Of a DNA stretch of 49,543 nucleotides, positions 16,084-25,232 are shown piece by piece (the first letter of the stretch is position 1; each line of letters begins with the position of its first letter). A program made the position numbers and the translations under genes. The stretch covers positions 1-49,543 of the forward strand of contig JADLGO010000060.1 of the NCBI GenBank assembly GCA_020849275.1, in the 5' to 3' direction. A model generated the notes under the pieces. That model worked only from the letters and a program-made list of their open reading frames with translations. It ran no database searches and was not told the DNA's origin. The stretch comes from Chthonomonadales bacterium (GTDB taxonomy: Bacteria; Armatimonadota; Chthonomonadetes; Chthonomonadales; CAJBBX01).

Positions 16084-18090
16084 ATGCCCCACGCGAGCGC
16101 GGGGTCCGCGCCCCGCAGGCCGCCGCGCGGCGAGGGGCCCGGGCCGGGCGGCGCGCCACACCGGACGGCCGGGGCCCCTCGCGCGTGGGTGATCTATGGC
16201 CTCGGGACGCTGCTCATCGCCTTCAGCGTCTACTTTGGCGCCTACGTCTATGTGGTGGTGCAGGCGCTCATCTGGTCGCAGGTCTCGCTCCAGCGCGGGC
16301 CGGTGGTGCTGCTGTTTCTCCTCGTGCTCATCAACCTCGCCGTCCGCCGTCTGCTGCGCGGGCGCGGCCTCTCGCAGCAGGAGCTGGTCTTCCTCTACGC
16401 GATGCTAACCATTGCCGGCTGCGCGGCGGGCATCGGCTTCGTGCAGTTCGCCGTCAACGTGATGGCCGCGCCGCGCTACTTCGCCACGCCTGGCAACTCC
16501 TGGCGCACACGGCTCTGGCCGGACATCCCGCCCTGGCTCGCCCCCACGAACCCCGATGCCGTGACCGCCTACTACCGCGGTCATAGCTCGCTCTATCGAG
16601 AGCGCTGGCTGGAGGCCTGGGCCGTGCCGGTGCTCGCGTGGGGCGCCTTTCTGTTCGTCGCCTTCTGGGTGATGCTCTGCGCCGTCGCCCTCGTGCGCCG
16701 TCACTGGGTGGAGCACGAACGCCTCACCTTTCCCCTGGTCGAGTTGCCGCTGCGGATGACGGAGGCGTCCGGCGGCTTCTGGCGAAGCCGCGCGATGTGG
16801 GCCGGCTTCGCCCTGGCCGGCCTGCTGGAGAGCGTCGACTTCGTCAGCTTCCTGATGCCCTCGGTGCCCTCGATCCCGATCAAGCCGATCGGTCCCAACC
16901 AGCTTGACTCCTACCTGACCACGGCCCCCTGGAACGCCGCCGGCATCCTGCGCATCGCCTTCTATCCGTGGGTGATCGGGCTGGGCTTCCTGCTCTCGCT
17001 CGACGTCTCCTTCTCCTGCTGGTTCTTCTATCTCGGCGTGAAGGCCGCCAACGTGCTGAGCTTCGTGCTCGGCTACTCGCAGGCCGGCGGGGCCGGCGCC
17101 GCCAACCGGGCGCCTTTCATCCGCGAGCAGTCGCTCGGCGCCTTCGTGGGTATCGCGCTCCTCTCGCTCTGGATGGCCCGGCGCGAGCTGTGGCGCCTGT
17201 GGTCCGGCGCGCGCCGGAGCGCGGAGGAGCTGCTGCCCGGCCGCGTGGCGGCGATCGGCGGGCTTGCCGGCGCGGCGGCGATGGTGGCCTTCCTGACTGC
17301 GGCGGGAGTGCCGGCACACGCCGGGCTCCTCTTCGTGCTCGTCTACCTCTGCATCGCCTTCACGCTGGCGCGCATCGTTTCCGAGGCGGGCTCGGGATGG
17401 GCGTTCGCTCCGAGTTGGAGCGCCACCGGCTTCGCGGCGGACGTCATCGGCCCCGACCGGCTCCACGGGCGACAACTCGTGGCCCTGCACGGCCTCACCG
17501 GTTGGATGGGGGAGATGCGCGACAACCCGATGCCGCAGCAGATGCAGGCGGCCAGGCTCGCCCACTCCTCCCACGCGCCGGCGCGCGCGCTGCTGGGGCC
17601 GCTCCTCTGGGCTGCGGGAGCCGGCATCCTGCTGGCCTTCTGGGCACACCTGGACATCTACTACCGGTTCGGAGCCGCCAGCGCCAAGGTACGCTCCTGG
17701 CCCACCCAGGTGGGCGCGGGCAACTGGCAGCAGGCCCTCGCAGTCGCCTCCACACCTACACCGCGCGATACGGCCGGCCTCCTGGCTGCCCTCGTGGGCG
17801 CAGCCGTTGCGGCCTCTCTCTCGTGGATGCGGTTGCGGATGGCGGCCTGGCCGCTGCACCCGCTCGGCTACGCCGTGGCTACCACGAACAGCATGGACTA
17901 CCTCTGGTTCCCGTTCCTGTTGGCGTGGCTGGCCAAGCTGCTCGTGACGCGCTACGGCGGCATCCGCGCCTACCGGGCGGGCGTGCCCTTTGCCCTCGGA
18001 CTCATCCTGGGCGACTACGTGGTGCCTGCGGCCTGGGGCCTCTACGGCATGGTAAGCGGCACGCAGCAGTACATGGTCTTCCCGCACTGA
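16084..18090 (+). CDS. polytopic membrane protein (DUF6785/DUF6784-like)
   Basis: 668 residues with about 13-14 hydrophobic helices; the first about 35 residues are a Pro/Gly/Arg-rich cytoplasmic tail. Recognisable segments are LSQQELVFLYAMLTIAG, WVEHERLTFPLVELP and, near the end, TTNSMDYLWFPFLLAWLAKLL with RYGG, AGVPFALGLILGDYV. I associate these with the DUF6785 (N-terminal) and DUF6784 (C-terminal) families, uncharacterised and frequent in Armatimonadota and Planctomycetota, with a topology like OPT peptide transporters. Family assignment is from memory. The position directly behind two secreted glycosidases suggests import of their products. Confidence 0.7.
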   Translation: MPHASAGSAPRRPPRGEGPGPGGAPHRTAGAPRAWVIYGLGTLLIAFSVYFGAYVYVVVQALIWSQVSLQRGPVVLLFLLVLINLAVRRLLRGRGLSQQELVFLYAMLTIAGCAAGIGFVQFAVNVMAAPRYFATPGNSWRTRLWPDIPPWLAPTNPDAVTAYYRGHSSLYRERWLEAWAVPVLAWGAFLFVAFWVMLCAVALVRRHWVEHERLTFPLVELPLRMTEASGGFWRSRAMWAGFALAGLLESVDFVSFLMPSVPSIPIKPIGPNQLDSYLTTAPWNAAGILRIAFYPWVIGLGFLLSLDVSFSCWFFYLGVKAANVLSFVLGYSQAGGAGAANRAPFIREQSLGAFVGIALLSLWMARRELWRLWSGARRSAEELLPGRVAAIGGLAGAAAMVAFLTAAGVPAHAGLLFVLVYLCIAFTLARIVSEAGSGWAFAPSWSATGFAADVIGPDRLHGRQLVALHGLTGWMGEMRDNPMPQQMQAARLAHSSHAPARALLGPLLWAAGAGILLAFWAHLDIYYRFGAASAKVRSWPTQVGAGNWQQALAVASTPTPRDTAGLLAALVGAAVAASLSWMRLRMAAWPLHPLGYAVATTNSMDYLWFPFLLAWLAKLLVTRYGGIRAYRAGVPFALGLILGDYVVPAAWGLYGMVSGTQQYMVFPH

Positions 18091-18211
18091 GCCCGGATCG
18101 ATACACACGCCGCGGCACGCGGTGCCGGAGAGCTGGATGGGTACCTTCACGCGTTCCGTGATCGACCTGAGCCGCATGTTCCAGCTCCCGTGCCGGCGCC
18201 GCCGGGATCCG

Positions 18212-18808
18212 CTAGCCGGCCTTAGCACGGCCCGCGGGGATCGCGGCCGTCGCCTCGATCTCCACCAGCAGATCCTCGCGGCAGAGGCGAGCCTGGATAC
18301 CGGTGCTGGCGGGAAGCGGGTCCAGACCCAGCCAGGTGAGGAAGCTCGTCCGTACCTCGTTGAAGCTTCGGTAGTCGCGCTCGATGTCGCGCAGGTAGCA
18401 GGAGCAGCGCACGACGTCGTGCCACGTGGCGCCCTCGGACTCCAGCAACCGCGTGATGTTACGGTAGGTACGCCAGCACTGCGCGCGGAAGTCGCCGACG
18501 TGCACGGTGCGCCCTTCCTCGTCGATGCTGGCGGTGCCGGAGATGAGCAGCAGGTCGACCGCGCCGAGGGGAACGCGCAGTCCGCGCGTGAAGGAGGAGG
18601 GCCGAGCATAGTCGTACGCCTCGTTGAGCACCTCCGGCGCCTCGATGGCCCGGCGCGGCACGAGCGCCCCGCCACTCTCCCCCGGCGAACCGGGCGGCGA
18701 CATCAGCTCGCCTCCCTCCGAGAGCATCCCGAGCAGCTTCAGCTCCTTGCGCTCTCCGTCCGTGAGGGCGCGGGTGTCCAGATCGGTCGTTCGTTCGATG
18801 CGGGTCAC
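18212..18808 (-). CDS. RidA/YjgF-family protein
   Basis: 198 residues from a GTG at 18808; AAGGAG lies six bases upstream, which decides the start (the frame itself stays open upstream). The family core is clear: LLLISGTASIDEEGRTVHVGDFRAQCWRTYRNI, then VVRCSCYLRD, ending in LLVEIEATAAI. RidA proteins are trimeric enamine/imine deaminases; several subfamilies have other roles. An N-terminal extension of about 55 residues and the missing canonical Arg (the site reads CREDLLVEIEA) make the subfamily unclear. It starts 17 bases after the PPC-protein stop, so it is the last gene of that operon. Confidence 0.75.
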   Translation of the reverse strand: MTRIERTTDLDTRALTDGERKELKLLGMLSEGGELMSPPGSPGESGGALVPRRAIEAPEVLNEAYDYARPSSFTRGLRVPLGAVDLLLISGTASIDEEGRTVHVGDFRAQCWRTYRNITRLLESEGATWHDVVRCSCYLRDIERDYRSFNEVRTSFLTWLGLDPLPASTGIQARLCREDLLVEIEATAAIPAGRAKAG

Positions 18809-18825
18809 GACAAGCTCCTTATCGG

Positions 18826-21096
18826 TTATCGCCTGGCGATCTCGAAGGGGATGGCCGGCAGCGTGCCCACCTGCGCGCGCCGCGTGGCACCCGCGCGCTT
18901 GTTCGCAGCGGGTACGCTCACCTCGCGGTAGACTTCGACGATCAGATTGCCCTTCGTGCCGGGCTTCGCTTTCGCGGCGTCCGCGCGTAGCGTGACGATG
19001 ACGCCTCCCGGCTCCTCCGCCACGCTCTCGATCGCGATCCCCTCCGGCGGGTCGCTGAGCACCAGTTGCATCTGCGCGGCGAACGCGCGGCCGTAGCCGG
19101 TCAGCCGCACCCGAGCGCTCCCGCCGGCGAGCAGCCGCACCGGGGCGGCATCGCGCAGGCTCAACGCCGCTCCGAACGGCCCGCGCCGTCCTACGGCTGC
19201 CAGCCATTCCGCCGCCGGCACCAGGTGCCGGTAGGCGAAGGCCTGCATCATGTCCTCGGCGGGCACCACCCGGTGGCGAACCGCGCGCCCCCCGATCTCC
19301 GCGCTTCCCTCCATCTCCAGTCGCACCGCGCCATTCTGGCGCACAGCGCCCGGAGTGAGCGTAAGGCGCACGCGGTCCTGGCCGGCCGGCACACGGGCGC
19401 CGCTCAGCGCGAAGCCAGGCAGCGCGTCCTTGAGCTCCAGTGCGATGCCGCCGGAGAAGCCGTCGCGCCGGAGGGCATAGACCGTGATCGGAACGGGTAC
19501 CCCGGCCCGGCCGCTGATGCTCGATGGCACCACGCGCAGCGCGAAGTCCGGCTGAGGCGGCCCGAGGCGCAGGCGATAGCCGTACTCGGGGCCACCCTTG
19601 CCCTGCACGTCGCGCACGGCGAGGTAGCAGGCGCCCGTGGCCGGGAGGCGGACACGCAGATACGAGTCGGCCTGGTGGGTCACAAGCCCGGCGCCGCGGT
19701 CCTCGTGGTCATCGTTTGCCGCCAGGCGCCGGCCGCGCACGTCCGTCAACTCCAGGCCGGAGTCCAGCGGAGAGCCGAGGCGGCGCGCCTCGATCTCGGC
19801 CACGATCTCCTGGCCAGCGCGCCCTTCGAAGCGGTAGACGTCCGCGTCGCCGGTTCGGTCGATGCGCCCGTTGACGATGGCGGGGAGGGCGACGGCCTGC
19901 GAGCGAGCGCGCCGATCGTTCGGCTCAACCTCCGCGCGCTCCGGCAGCTCGCCCTCCGCGAAGGGCACGCGGTTGGAGGCCAAGTCGGCCCGACGCACGC
20001 ACACCGCGCCGGCGCCCGCCTCGACCGCCAGCCGCTCCGTGGGCAGGTTCACGCCACGCAGCGCCACCGCCGTGCGCGTGCCCTCGCGGCCGCCGAGCGG
20101 AAAGATGCTCGTGACGAAGGGCAGTTCGCCCAGGGTGATGCGATACACGAAGTCCTCCCGGCCGCGGTAGATGGCGTCGCGGACTTCCAGCGTGTATCGG
20201 CCGTCCGCGGGCACCACGAAGAAGAGGACCGGGTCGGGATCGAAGCGGAAGTCGTCGGCAAAGGCGACCTCGCGACCCTGCGCGTCGTAGAGCGTGAGCG
20301 TGGCCTGGAACCAGCCGGGCACCGCGTCGGCCAGGTAGGGCACGAGCGCCCGCGCGTCGACGGCGAAGACGAGCCGCTGCCCCTTGCGCGCTGTCAGGGC
20401 GAATCGGTCCAAGTCGCCAGGCAGGATCTGGCCGTTTATGACGGTGGGCATCTCGCCCGCATCGTCGGCCTGTGGCATGGCGTCGTTGGGCTCCCGCTCG
20501 CGGCGCTCCGGCGCCTGCCCGACGTCGAAGCGCAGGGGGTTGGAGAGGCCGGCGGCCGTGAGCAGCCGTAGCTCACGCGGCCCCGGCTTCGCTCGCGGGT
20601 CGATCGTCACCTGGAGCGTTACCTTCTCGGCAATCTGCGGGTTCGGCTGCCGTTTGGGGTCGGTGCGAGCGCGCTGGAAGTCGATGAGCGCGCGAACCTG
20701 CGCGTCGGTGATGCCCGCCTCGCGCGCCAGGCGCATCAGCGCGCCGGCTTCGCCGGGCCGTGGGCGCTGCCCGCCCGCGCGGAGCCCGCCCGCCTCGCGC
20801 AGCTTCTTGCGGGCCTCCTGCAGCCTGTCACGGATCTGGCGCACCTCCCGCGGAGTGAGGGGCCGATCGTAGGCGCCCACGCTCGCGCGGACGCCCTCTC
20901 CAGAGACGACCACGGCGGCGGCGCCCCGCAGAAGCTGGCCGCCCACGGTGATGTCGAGGCTCGCTCCCTGCCGCCCGCCGGCGGGAAAGAGGTACCCAAT
21001 ATGCGGGCTCTGCTGCGCGCGCTGAGCGCTCGTCCCCGGCGCGAAGGCCAGCAAGGCGGCCAGGCACAGGGGCAACCGGAATCGATATGTGTTCAT
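18826..21096 (-). CDS. exported PPC-domain repeat protein
   Basis: 756 residues. A signal peptide (LPLCLAALLAFAPGTSAQ) is followed by an Ig/TIG-like strand set (IGYLFPAGGRQGASLDITVGGQ). A charged helical insert with PLTPREVRQIRDRLQEARKK comes next, and then bacterial pre-peptidase C-terminal (PPC) domains near residues 205-310 and 395-490. Each opens with a REPND or VEPND motif and contains DxDxFxxxAxxG (DLDRFALTARKGQ; DADVYRFEGRAGQ). Such proteins in Planctomycetota-like genomes sit with DUF1501 and DUF1549 genes, exactly as here. No catalytic domain is visible. Role unknown; likely extracytoplasmic binding. Confidence 0.8.
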   Translation of the reverse strand: MNTYRFRLPLCLAALLAFAPGTSAQRAQQSPHIGYLFPAGGRQGASLDITVGGQLLRGAAAVVVSGEGVRASVGAYDRPLTPREVRQIRDRLQEARKKLREAGGLRAGGQRPRPGEAGALMRLAREAGITDAQVRALIDFQRARTDPKRQPNPQIAEKVTLQVTIDPRAKPGPRELRLLTAAGLSNPLRFDVGQAPERREREPNDAMPQADDAGEMPTVINGQILPGDLDRFALTARKGQRLVFAVDARALVPYLADAVPGWFQATLTLYDAQGREVAFADDFRFDPDPVLFFVVPADGRYTLEVRDAIYRGREDFVYRITLGELPFVTSIFPLGGREGTRTAVALRGVNLPTERLAVEAGAGAVCVRRADLASNRVPFAEGELPERAEVEPNDRRARSQAVALPAIVNGRIDRTGDADVYRFEGRAGQEIVAEIEARRLGSPLDSGLELTDVRGRRLAANDDHEDRGAGLVTHQADSYLRVRLPATGACYLAVRDVQGKGGPEYGYRLRLGPPQPDFALRVVPSSISGRAGVPVPITVYALRRDGFSGGIALELKDALPGFALSGARVPAGQDRVRLTLTPGAVRQNGAVRLEMEGSAEIGGRAVRHRVVPAEDMMQAFAYRHLVPAAEWLAAVGRRGPFGAALSLRDAAPVRLLAGGSARVRLTGYGRAFAAQMQLVLSDPPEGIAIESVAEEPGGVIVTLRADAAKAKPGTKGNLIVEVYREVSVPAANKRAGATRRAQVGTLPAIPFEIARR

Positions 21097-21111
21097 GGCA
21101 CGCTCCGCGGC

Positions 21112-22494
21112 CTACATGATCTCGGACAGGAGGGCACCCGCCCTACCGTCCTCGGAAGCGGTGGGAGAGACGCGGACATCGAGGCCCTGCGGATGCGGCA
21201 GCCGGGCGCCGGGATCGATTCCGAGCAGCGCGTAGATGCTGCGCAGCACCTCGGCCGGGTGCACGGGCCGCTCCTTCACCTCCTCGCCGCGGGCGTCCGA
21301 GGCGCCGAGCACCTGCCCGCCGCGGAAGCCGCCTCCGGCCACCACGGCGGAGAAGACCGAGCCGAAGTGACCGCGCCCGCCGTTCCACGGCGGCTCGTAC
21401 ATCACGCGCGGGGTCCGGCCGAACTCGCCACCCCACCAGACGATCGTGCTCTCCAGCAGGCCGCGATCCGAGAGGTCCTGCAGCAGAGAGGCCATGCCCT
21501 TGTCCATATCGGGGAGCTTTCGGCGCATGGTCTGGAAGTTCTCCTTGTGCGTGTCCCACCCTTTGTAGTTGATGGTGACGAACGGCACGCCGCGCTCCAC
21601 GAGCCGCCTCGCCGCCAGACACGACTGCCCGAAGGTGCCGCGCCCATAGCGGGCGCGCAGGTCGTCCTTTTCCTGCGAGAGGTCGAACACCTTGCCAGCG
21701 TCGCCCAGGATCATACCGTAGGCCTGCTCCTCGCACGCGGCGAGAGCGGCCAGGTGCGCGTCGCCCGGCAGGGCGCGGCCGAGCGTATCCAACCGGTGCA
21801 GCAACTCGCGGCGGTCGCGCTGGCGCTCCTCCGTGATGCCCTCGGCCGCCACGCCCTCCACCATGAAGCGCGCCTGGCCGGGGTCGCCCCCCGTGGCGAA
21901 GGGCCGGGCGCGGAAGCCCAGGAAACCGGCCTCGGAGAAGCGGCCCTGCAGCTCCGTCAGTACGATGTAGGGAGGTAGCAGCCCCTTGCGACCGGCCTCC
22001 TCGCCTTTGAAGAGCGATACCACCGCGCCCGCGCCGGGGTAGACCAGATGGCCGCCCGGCATCCGGCCGGTCTGCACCATGTAGGCCGCCGTCTCGTGCG
22101 CGTTGCTCTCGTGGGTCATGCTGCGAATGATCGAGTATTTGTCGGCGTGTTTGGCCAACTCTGGCAGGAGCTCGCAGATGCGTATTCCGGGCACGTTCGT
22201 GGCGACGGGACTGTTAAGTGGGCCGGTGTAGTCCGGCCCGGCCTCCGGCTTCGGGTCGAAGGTGTCCAGGTGCGCCGGGCCGCCCCACATCCAGATCTGG
22301 ATGACCGCGCGTGCCTTCCCTTTGCCGCCGCCCGCCACAGCCGGCGATGCCGGCGCTGTCTGCGCGCGGGCCGCCCCGGCCCCGAGGGGGTCGGCCAGCA
22401 ACAGCCCGGCCGCGCCTCCCAGCCCGGCCATCATCGCCTCGCGCCGCGTAACGCGCGCCGCTCCCGGCCCGTCTTTCCCGCCTGTCGTGCTCAT
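21112..22494 (-). CDS. DUF1501 (sulfatase-fold-like) exported protein
   Basis: 460 residues with a twin-arginine-type leader (VTRREAMMAGLGGAAGLLLADPLGA). Diagnostic DUF1501 segments are VIQIWMWGGPAHLDTFDPKP, then SIIRSMTHESNAHETAAYMVQTG, FVTINYKGWDTHKENF and STIVWWGGEFGRTPR. DUF1501 proteins are related to the alkaline phosphatase/sulfatase superfamily, but their reaction is unproven. The pairing with a DUF1549/DUF1553 gene (22-base gap upstream) and a PPC protein (15-base gap downstream) is a conserved arrangement in Planctomycetota and related phyla. Confidence 0.9.
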   Translation of the reverse strand: MSTTGGKDGPGAARVTRREAMMAGLGGAAGLLLADPLGAGAARAQTAPASPAVAGGGKGKARAVIQIWMWGGPAHLDTFDPKPEAGPDYTGPLNSPVATNVPGIRICELLPELAKHADKYSIIRSMTHESNAHETAAYMVQTGRMPGGHLVYPGAGAVVSLFKGEEAGRKGLLPPYIVLTELQGRFSEAGFLGFRARPFATGGDPGQARFMVEGVAAEGITEERQRDRRELLHRLDTLGRALPGDAHLAALAACEEQAYGMILGDAGKVFDLSQEKDDLRARYGRGTFGQSCLAARRLVERGVPFVTINYKGWDTHKENFQTMRRKLPDMDKGMASLLQDLSDRGLLESTIVWWGGEFGRTPRVMYEPPWNGGRGHFGSVFSAVVAGGGFRGGQVLGASDARGEEVKERPVHPAEVLRSIYALLGIDPGARLPHPQGLDVRVSPTASEDGRAGALLSEIM

Positions 22495-22516
22495 CGTCCG
22501 TCTCCTCGCGCGCCCG

Positions 22517-24037
22517 TCAGTGTCGATACAGGAACTCGGGACTGTTCACCAGCGCCCACGCCACGTCGAACGCCGCGTCGCGCGCTGTCAGCTTGCCGTC
22601 TCGCGCGTGCTCTTCCACGACCGCGCGCTCTTCCTCGGTGGGGAAGCGCGAGAGGACCCGCAGATAGAGCTGCTCCACGATGCCGCGAAGCCCGGAGCCT
22701 GAGCGCAATAGCGCGGCGATCGCCGGCCCGCGCTCGATCTTGCGCCGCACGTGGCTTGAGTTGAGCAGGTGCAGCGACTGCGCGGCCGTGGGCCGGTTGT
22801 TGCGTTCCGAGGCCAGACCGGTGTCGCGCGACGGGCGGCCGAACATCTCCAGGAAGGGGCTCGTGATGCTCCCGTCGGCCAGGCGAACCGCGCGTTGCCC
22901 CTCCGGGATGAAGGTGAAAGGCTCCGGAACGGCGCTGGAATAGGACTCGGACGTGCCGGTGACCTGGTTGAGCGCGTCGATCAGCACCTCGGCCTCCAGC
23001 CGTCGCAGCGGATAGCAGGCGAGCTCGGCCTGCGCATCGCGGTGCCGGGAGGCGGGAACTGACGACTGCTGGTAGGTGGCGGAGGTGAGTATTACCCGGT
23101 AGATGTGCTTGAGATCGTAGCGCGCGGCGACCAGCTCATGCTCTAGCCACGCAAGCAGCGCCGGGTTGCGCGGGGGATTGTCCGGGCGGATGTCGTCCGG
23201 CTCCTCGACGATGCCCCGGCCCATCAGCCAGTACCAGACGCGGTTGACGACACTGCGGGCAAACCAGGCGTTCCTCGGCGCGATGAGCCAGTCAGCGAAC
23301 ACGGCGCGCGGGTCGCGTCCTGGCGCGGGGCGCGGCTTCGTGCCGTCCGGAAACACGGGGGCCGCGCCGCCGCGGCGCGCGGCCGGGTCGAAGAGGAGGA
23401 TCTCCTCTTTCCACTCGTCGGTGCGCTTGAAGCCGATCTGCGCGAAGAAGGCGGCCATGCCCGCAAGCCGGCCCTTCGGCCACTTCTCCGCGCGAGCGCC
23501 CATAAACGTGAGCGCCACGGCTCGCGCAAGCTCCTCCGGATTACGATCCTGCACCGCGCGGTAGAAGTTCACCGGGGGCACGCGAAAGTTGCTCCCGCTG
23601 GCGGTGAGCAGGGCGCGCGCGAAGCGGTCGTAAGGCATCCCCGAGCGCATGCAGGCGCGGACCCAGTGGTAGTAGGCCTGCACGGCGTTCGGCCAGAGGT
23701 TGATGGGGAACTCCGACTTAACGCGGAGGATGTCGCACCAGCGCATCGCCTGGTAGTCGGCGAACTCCTCGCGCTCCAGCAACTGGTCGACCAGCGCGCG
23801 CCGGCGCTCGGGAGTCGCATCGGCAAGGAACGCGCGGGCCTCGACCTCCGTAGGAAGCGTCCCGATCGCGTCGAGGTACGCACGGCGCAGGAAGGCGGCG
23901 TCCGAGCACTCGCGGGCCGGCTGGATCCCCAGGCGCTTCAGGCGCTCGCCTACCAGCGCATCGATCCGCCCGCGCGGGGCCGCCGCGGAGCGGCGCTGCG
24001 CCGCCTCCGCGGAGAGTGGGAAGTCGCGTCGATGCAT
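22517..24037 (-). CDS. DUF1549/DUF1553 protein (planctomycete-type, short form)
   Basis: 506 residues from the ATG at 24037 (GGGAG about ten bases upstream; an ATG at 24088 is the alternative). DUF1549: RIDALVGERLKRLGIQPARECSDAAFLRRAYLDAIGTLPT and YADYQAMRWCDILRVKSEFP-like residues. DUF1553 follows with NAWFARSVVNRVWYWLMGRGIVEEPDDIR, HIYRVILTSATYQQSS and SERNNRPTAAQSLHLLNS. Family members usually carry a signal peptide and an N-terminal cytochrome (PSCyt1) segment with CxxCH. Neither is present here; the N-terminus is short and polar. First gene of the four-gene unit. Function unknown. Confidence 0.85.
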   Translation of the reverse strand: MHRRDFPLSAEAAQRRSAAAPRGRIDALVGERLKRLGIQPARECSDAAFLRRAYLDAIGTLPTEVEARAFLADATPERRRALVDQLLEREEFADYQAMRWCDILRVKSEFPINLWPNAVQAYYHWVRACMRSGMPYDRFARALLTASGSNFRVPPVNFYRAVQDRNPEELARAVALTFMGARAEKWPKGRLAGMAAFFAQIGFKRTDEWKEEILLFDPAARRGGAAPVFPDGTKPRPAPGRDPRAVFADWLIAPRNAWFARSVVNRVWYWLMGRGIVEEPDDIRPDNPPRNPALLAWLEHELVAARYDLKHIYRVILTSATYQQSSVPASRHRDAQAELACYPLRRLEAEVLIDALNQVTGTSESYSSAVPEPFTFIPEGQRAVRLADGSITSPFLEMFGRPSRDTGLASERNNRPTAAQSLHLLNSSHVRRKIERGPAIAALLRSGSGLRGIVEQLYLRVLSRFPTEEERAVVEEHARDGKLTARDAAFDVAWALVNSPEFLYRH

Positions 24038-24169
24038 CGGCAGGCTCCCGTCGGGGCGGGCCTGGGGCGAGGGTCGTCGGCCACGCATCTGTGCGTGCCG
24101 GTTCCCCGCTTGCGCCCGCTCCCGCCCTGACTGACGCAGAGCCCACCGGATTGTTCAGGCAGGCGCCGC

Positions 24170-25054
24170 TCAGGGCAGGCCGATCAGAAGCATCCCGCGC
24201 GCGCCGTCGTGTTCCAGGCGAAAGCCGAGCAGGTCGCGCACCAGGTCGGAGGCGTCTACGTGGCCGGCTCCGCGGAACAGGCGGCCCTCCATGTCGCGCA
24301 GCGCGTCGCCGAACTGCACGGCGATACGGAAGGGACTCTGGCGCGTTGCCGCCACGTGTAGCCCGGGCACAAACGGCTCGAGATGGCGCGGCGCGACCCA
24401 GGAATTGCCCTTCTGGAGGAAGGCGGAGGCGGGTACCTCCCTGCCGTTGACCGCGACACGGAGGGCGCGCGGCGCGCCGGCGAAGGCGTGTATCTCGCGA
24501 TCCACCATCCGCCGCAGCAGCACGGCGCTGCCGCACTGGGCGGAGACCGCGCTCCGGTCGAACACTCCGTCGCGCACAAACTTGCCGGCGATATAGTGGT
24601 CGCAGAAACTCCATAGGTAGGGGGTGGGCACCCTGCGGGAGCGGTAGCCGAAGCCGTTGTACCTCTCCAGAAAGTAGAGGGTCGGCGCGAGTCCCCAGTT
24701 CGGCACCTGGTCGGCCTTCTTGATACGAAGGGCGTCGGCCGCGCTCTCCTGGAAGGTGAATGGAGGGGAGCCGGACCTTGGGCGGCCGCTCGGAGCCCGC
24801 ACGGTGCGGGCCGTGAGCGGGTCGCCGTTGTGCAGGTGGGTCCGCAGGTCGAGGTCGCACTCCATCGCGTGGATCACGCCGATCACCTGCCACGGCATGC
24901 CCACGACCTCCATGACCGCTTCGTAGACAGCGCGATTGCGCAGTATCCGATCCACGAGGCGATCGATCTCCGCCACGCGTTCGGGGCGAATTCGCATGTG
25001 CTCGAACAACCGCTCGTACTCGGGGCCCAGGGCTTCCAGACTCGGGGCAGGCAT
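24170..25054 (-). CDS. lysozyme-like (muramidase/transglycosylase-fold) protein
   Basis: 294 residues from the ATG at 25054, supported by AGGAGAG. The N-terminal 190 residues carry a pattern I associate with lysozyme-family proteins: MPWQVIGVIHAMECDLDLRTHLHNGDPLTARTV, then PPFTFQESAADALRI, LYFLERYNGFGYRSR and YLWSFCDHYIAGKFV. Glu65 after the VIxxIHxxE helix is the likely catalytic acid. There is no signal peptide, as in phage endolysins, so export would need another route. The C-terminal about 100 residues (VNGREVPASAFLQKGNSWVAPRHL) look like a small wall-binding or copper-amine-oxidase-like beta domain. Family assignment is from memory and moderate. Confidence 0.55.
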   Translation of the reverse strand: MPAPSLEALGPEYERLFEHMRIRPERVAEIDRLVDRILRNRAVYEAVMEVVGMPWQVIGVIHAMECDLDLRTHLHNGDPLTARTVRAPSGRPRSGSPPFTFQESAADALRIKKADQVPNWGLAPTLYFLERYNGFGYRSRRVPTPYLWSFCDHYIAGKFVRDGVFDRSAVSAQCGSAVLLRRMVDREIHAFAGAPRALRVAVNGREVPASAFLQKGNSWVAPRHLEPFVPGLHVAATRQSPFRIAVQFGDALRDMEGRLFRGAGHVDASDLVRDLLGFRLEHDGARGMLLIGLP

Positions 25055-25232
25055 GGCCTCTCTCCTCTTCGGGCGAAACGAGTGAAGCTCTGAGCTCCGC
25101 CTGCGATCGCGTGCTCCGCGGTTCGCCCCGTGCGTGGCGGCATCCTGCACCCGATTCGGGGGCTTCTAGGAAGAGTAGCGAGAGGTCGGGTCGGGCGGCG
25201 GAGAGGCCGACGGCCCGCGCCATCGGCTCATC

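Noticed and set aside
18091-18211. terminator between the convergent membrane-protein and RidA-like genes
   Set aside because: Only a short GGCAC/GTGCC dyad and an 8-bp repeat with a 42-base loop were found; neither is convincing.
16405-18675. 756-codon open frame on the minus strand
   Set aside because: Antisense to the DUF6785-like membrane protein and in part to intergenic DNA; composition is low-complexity and the real RidA-like gene is in another position of the strand.
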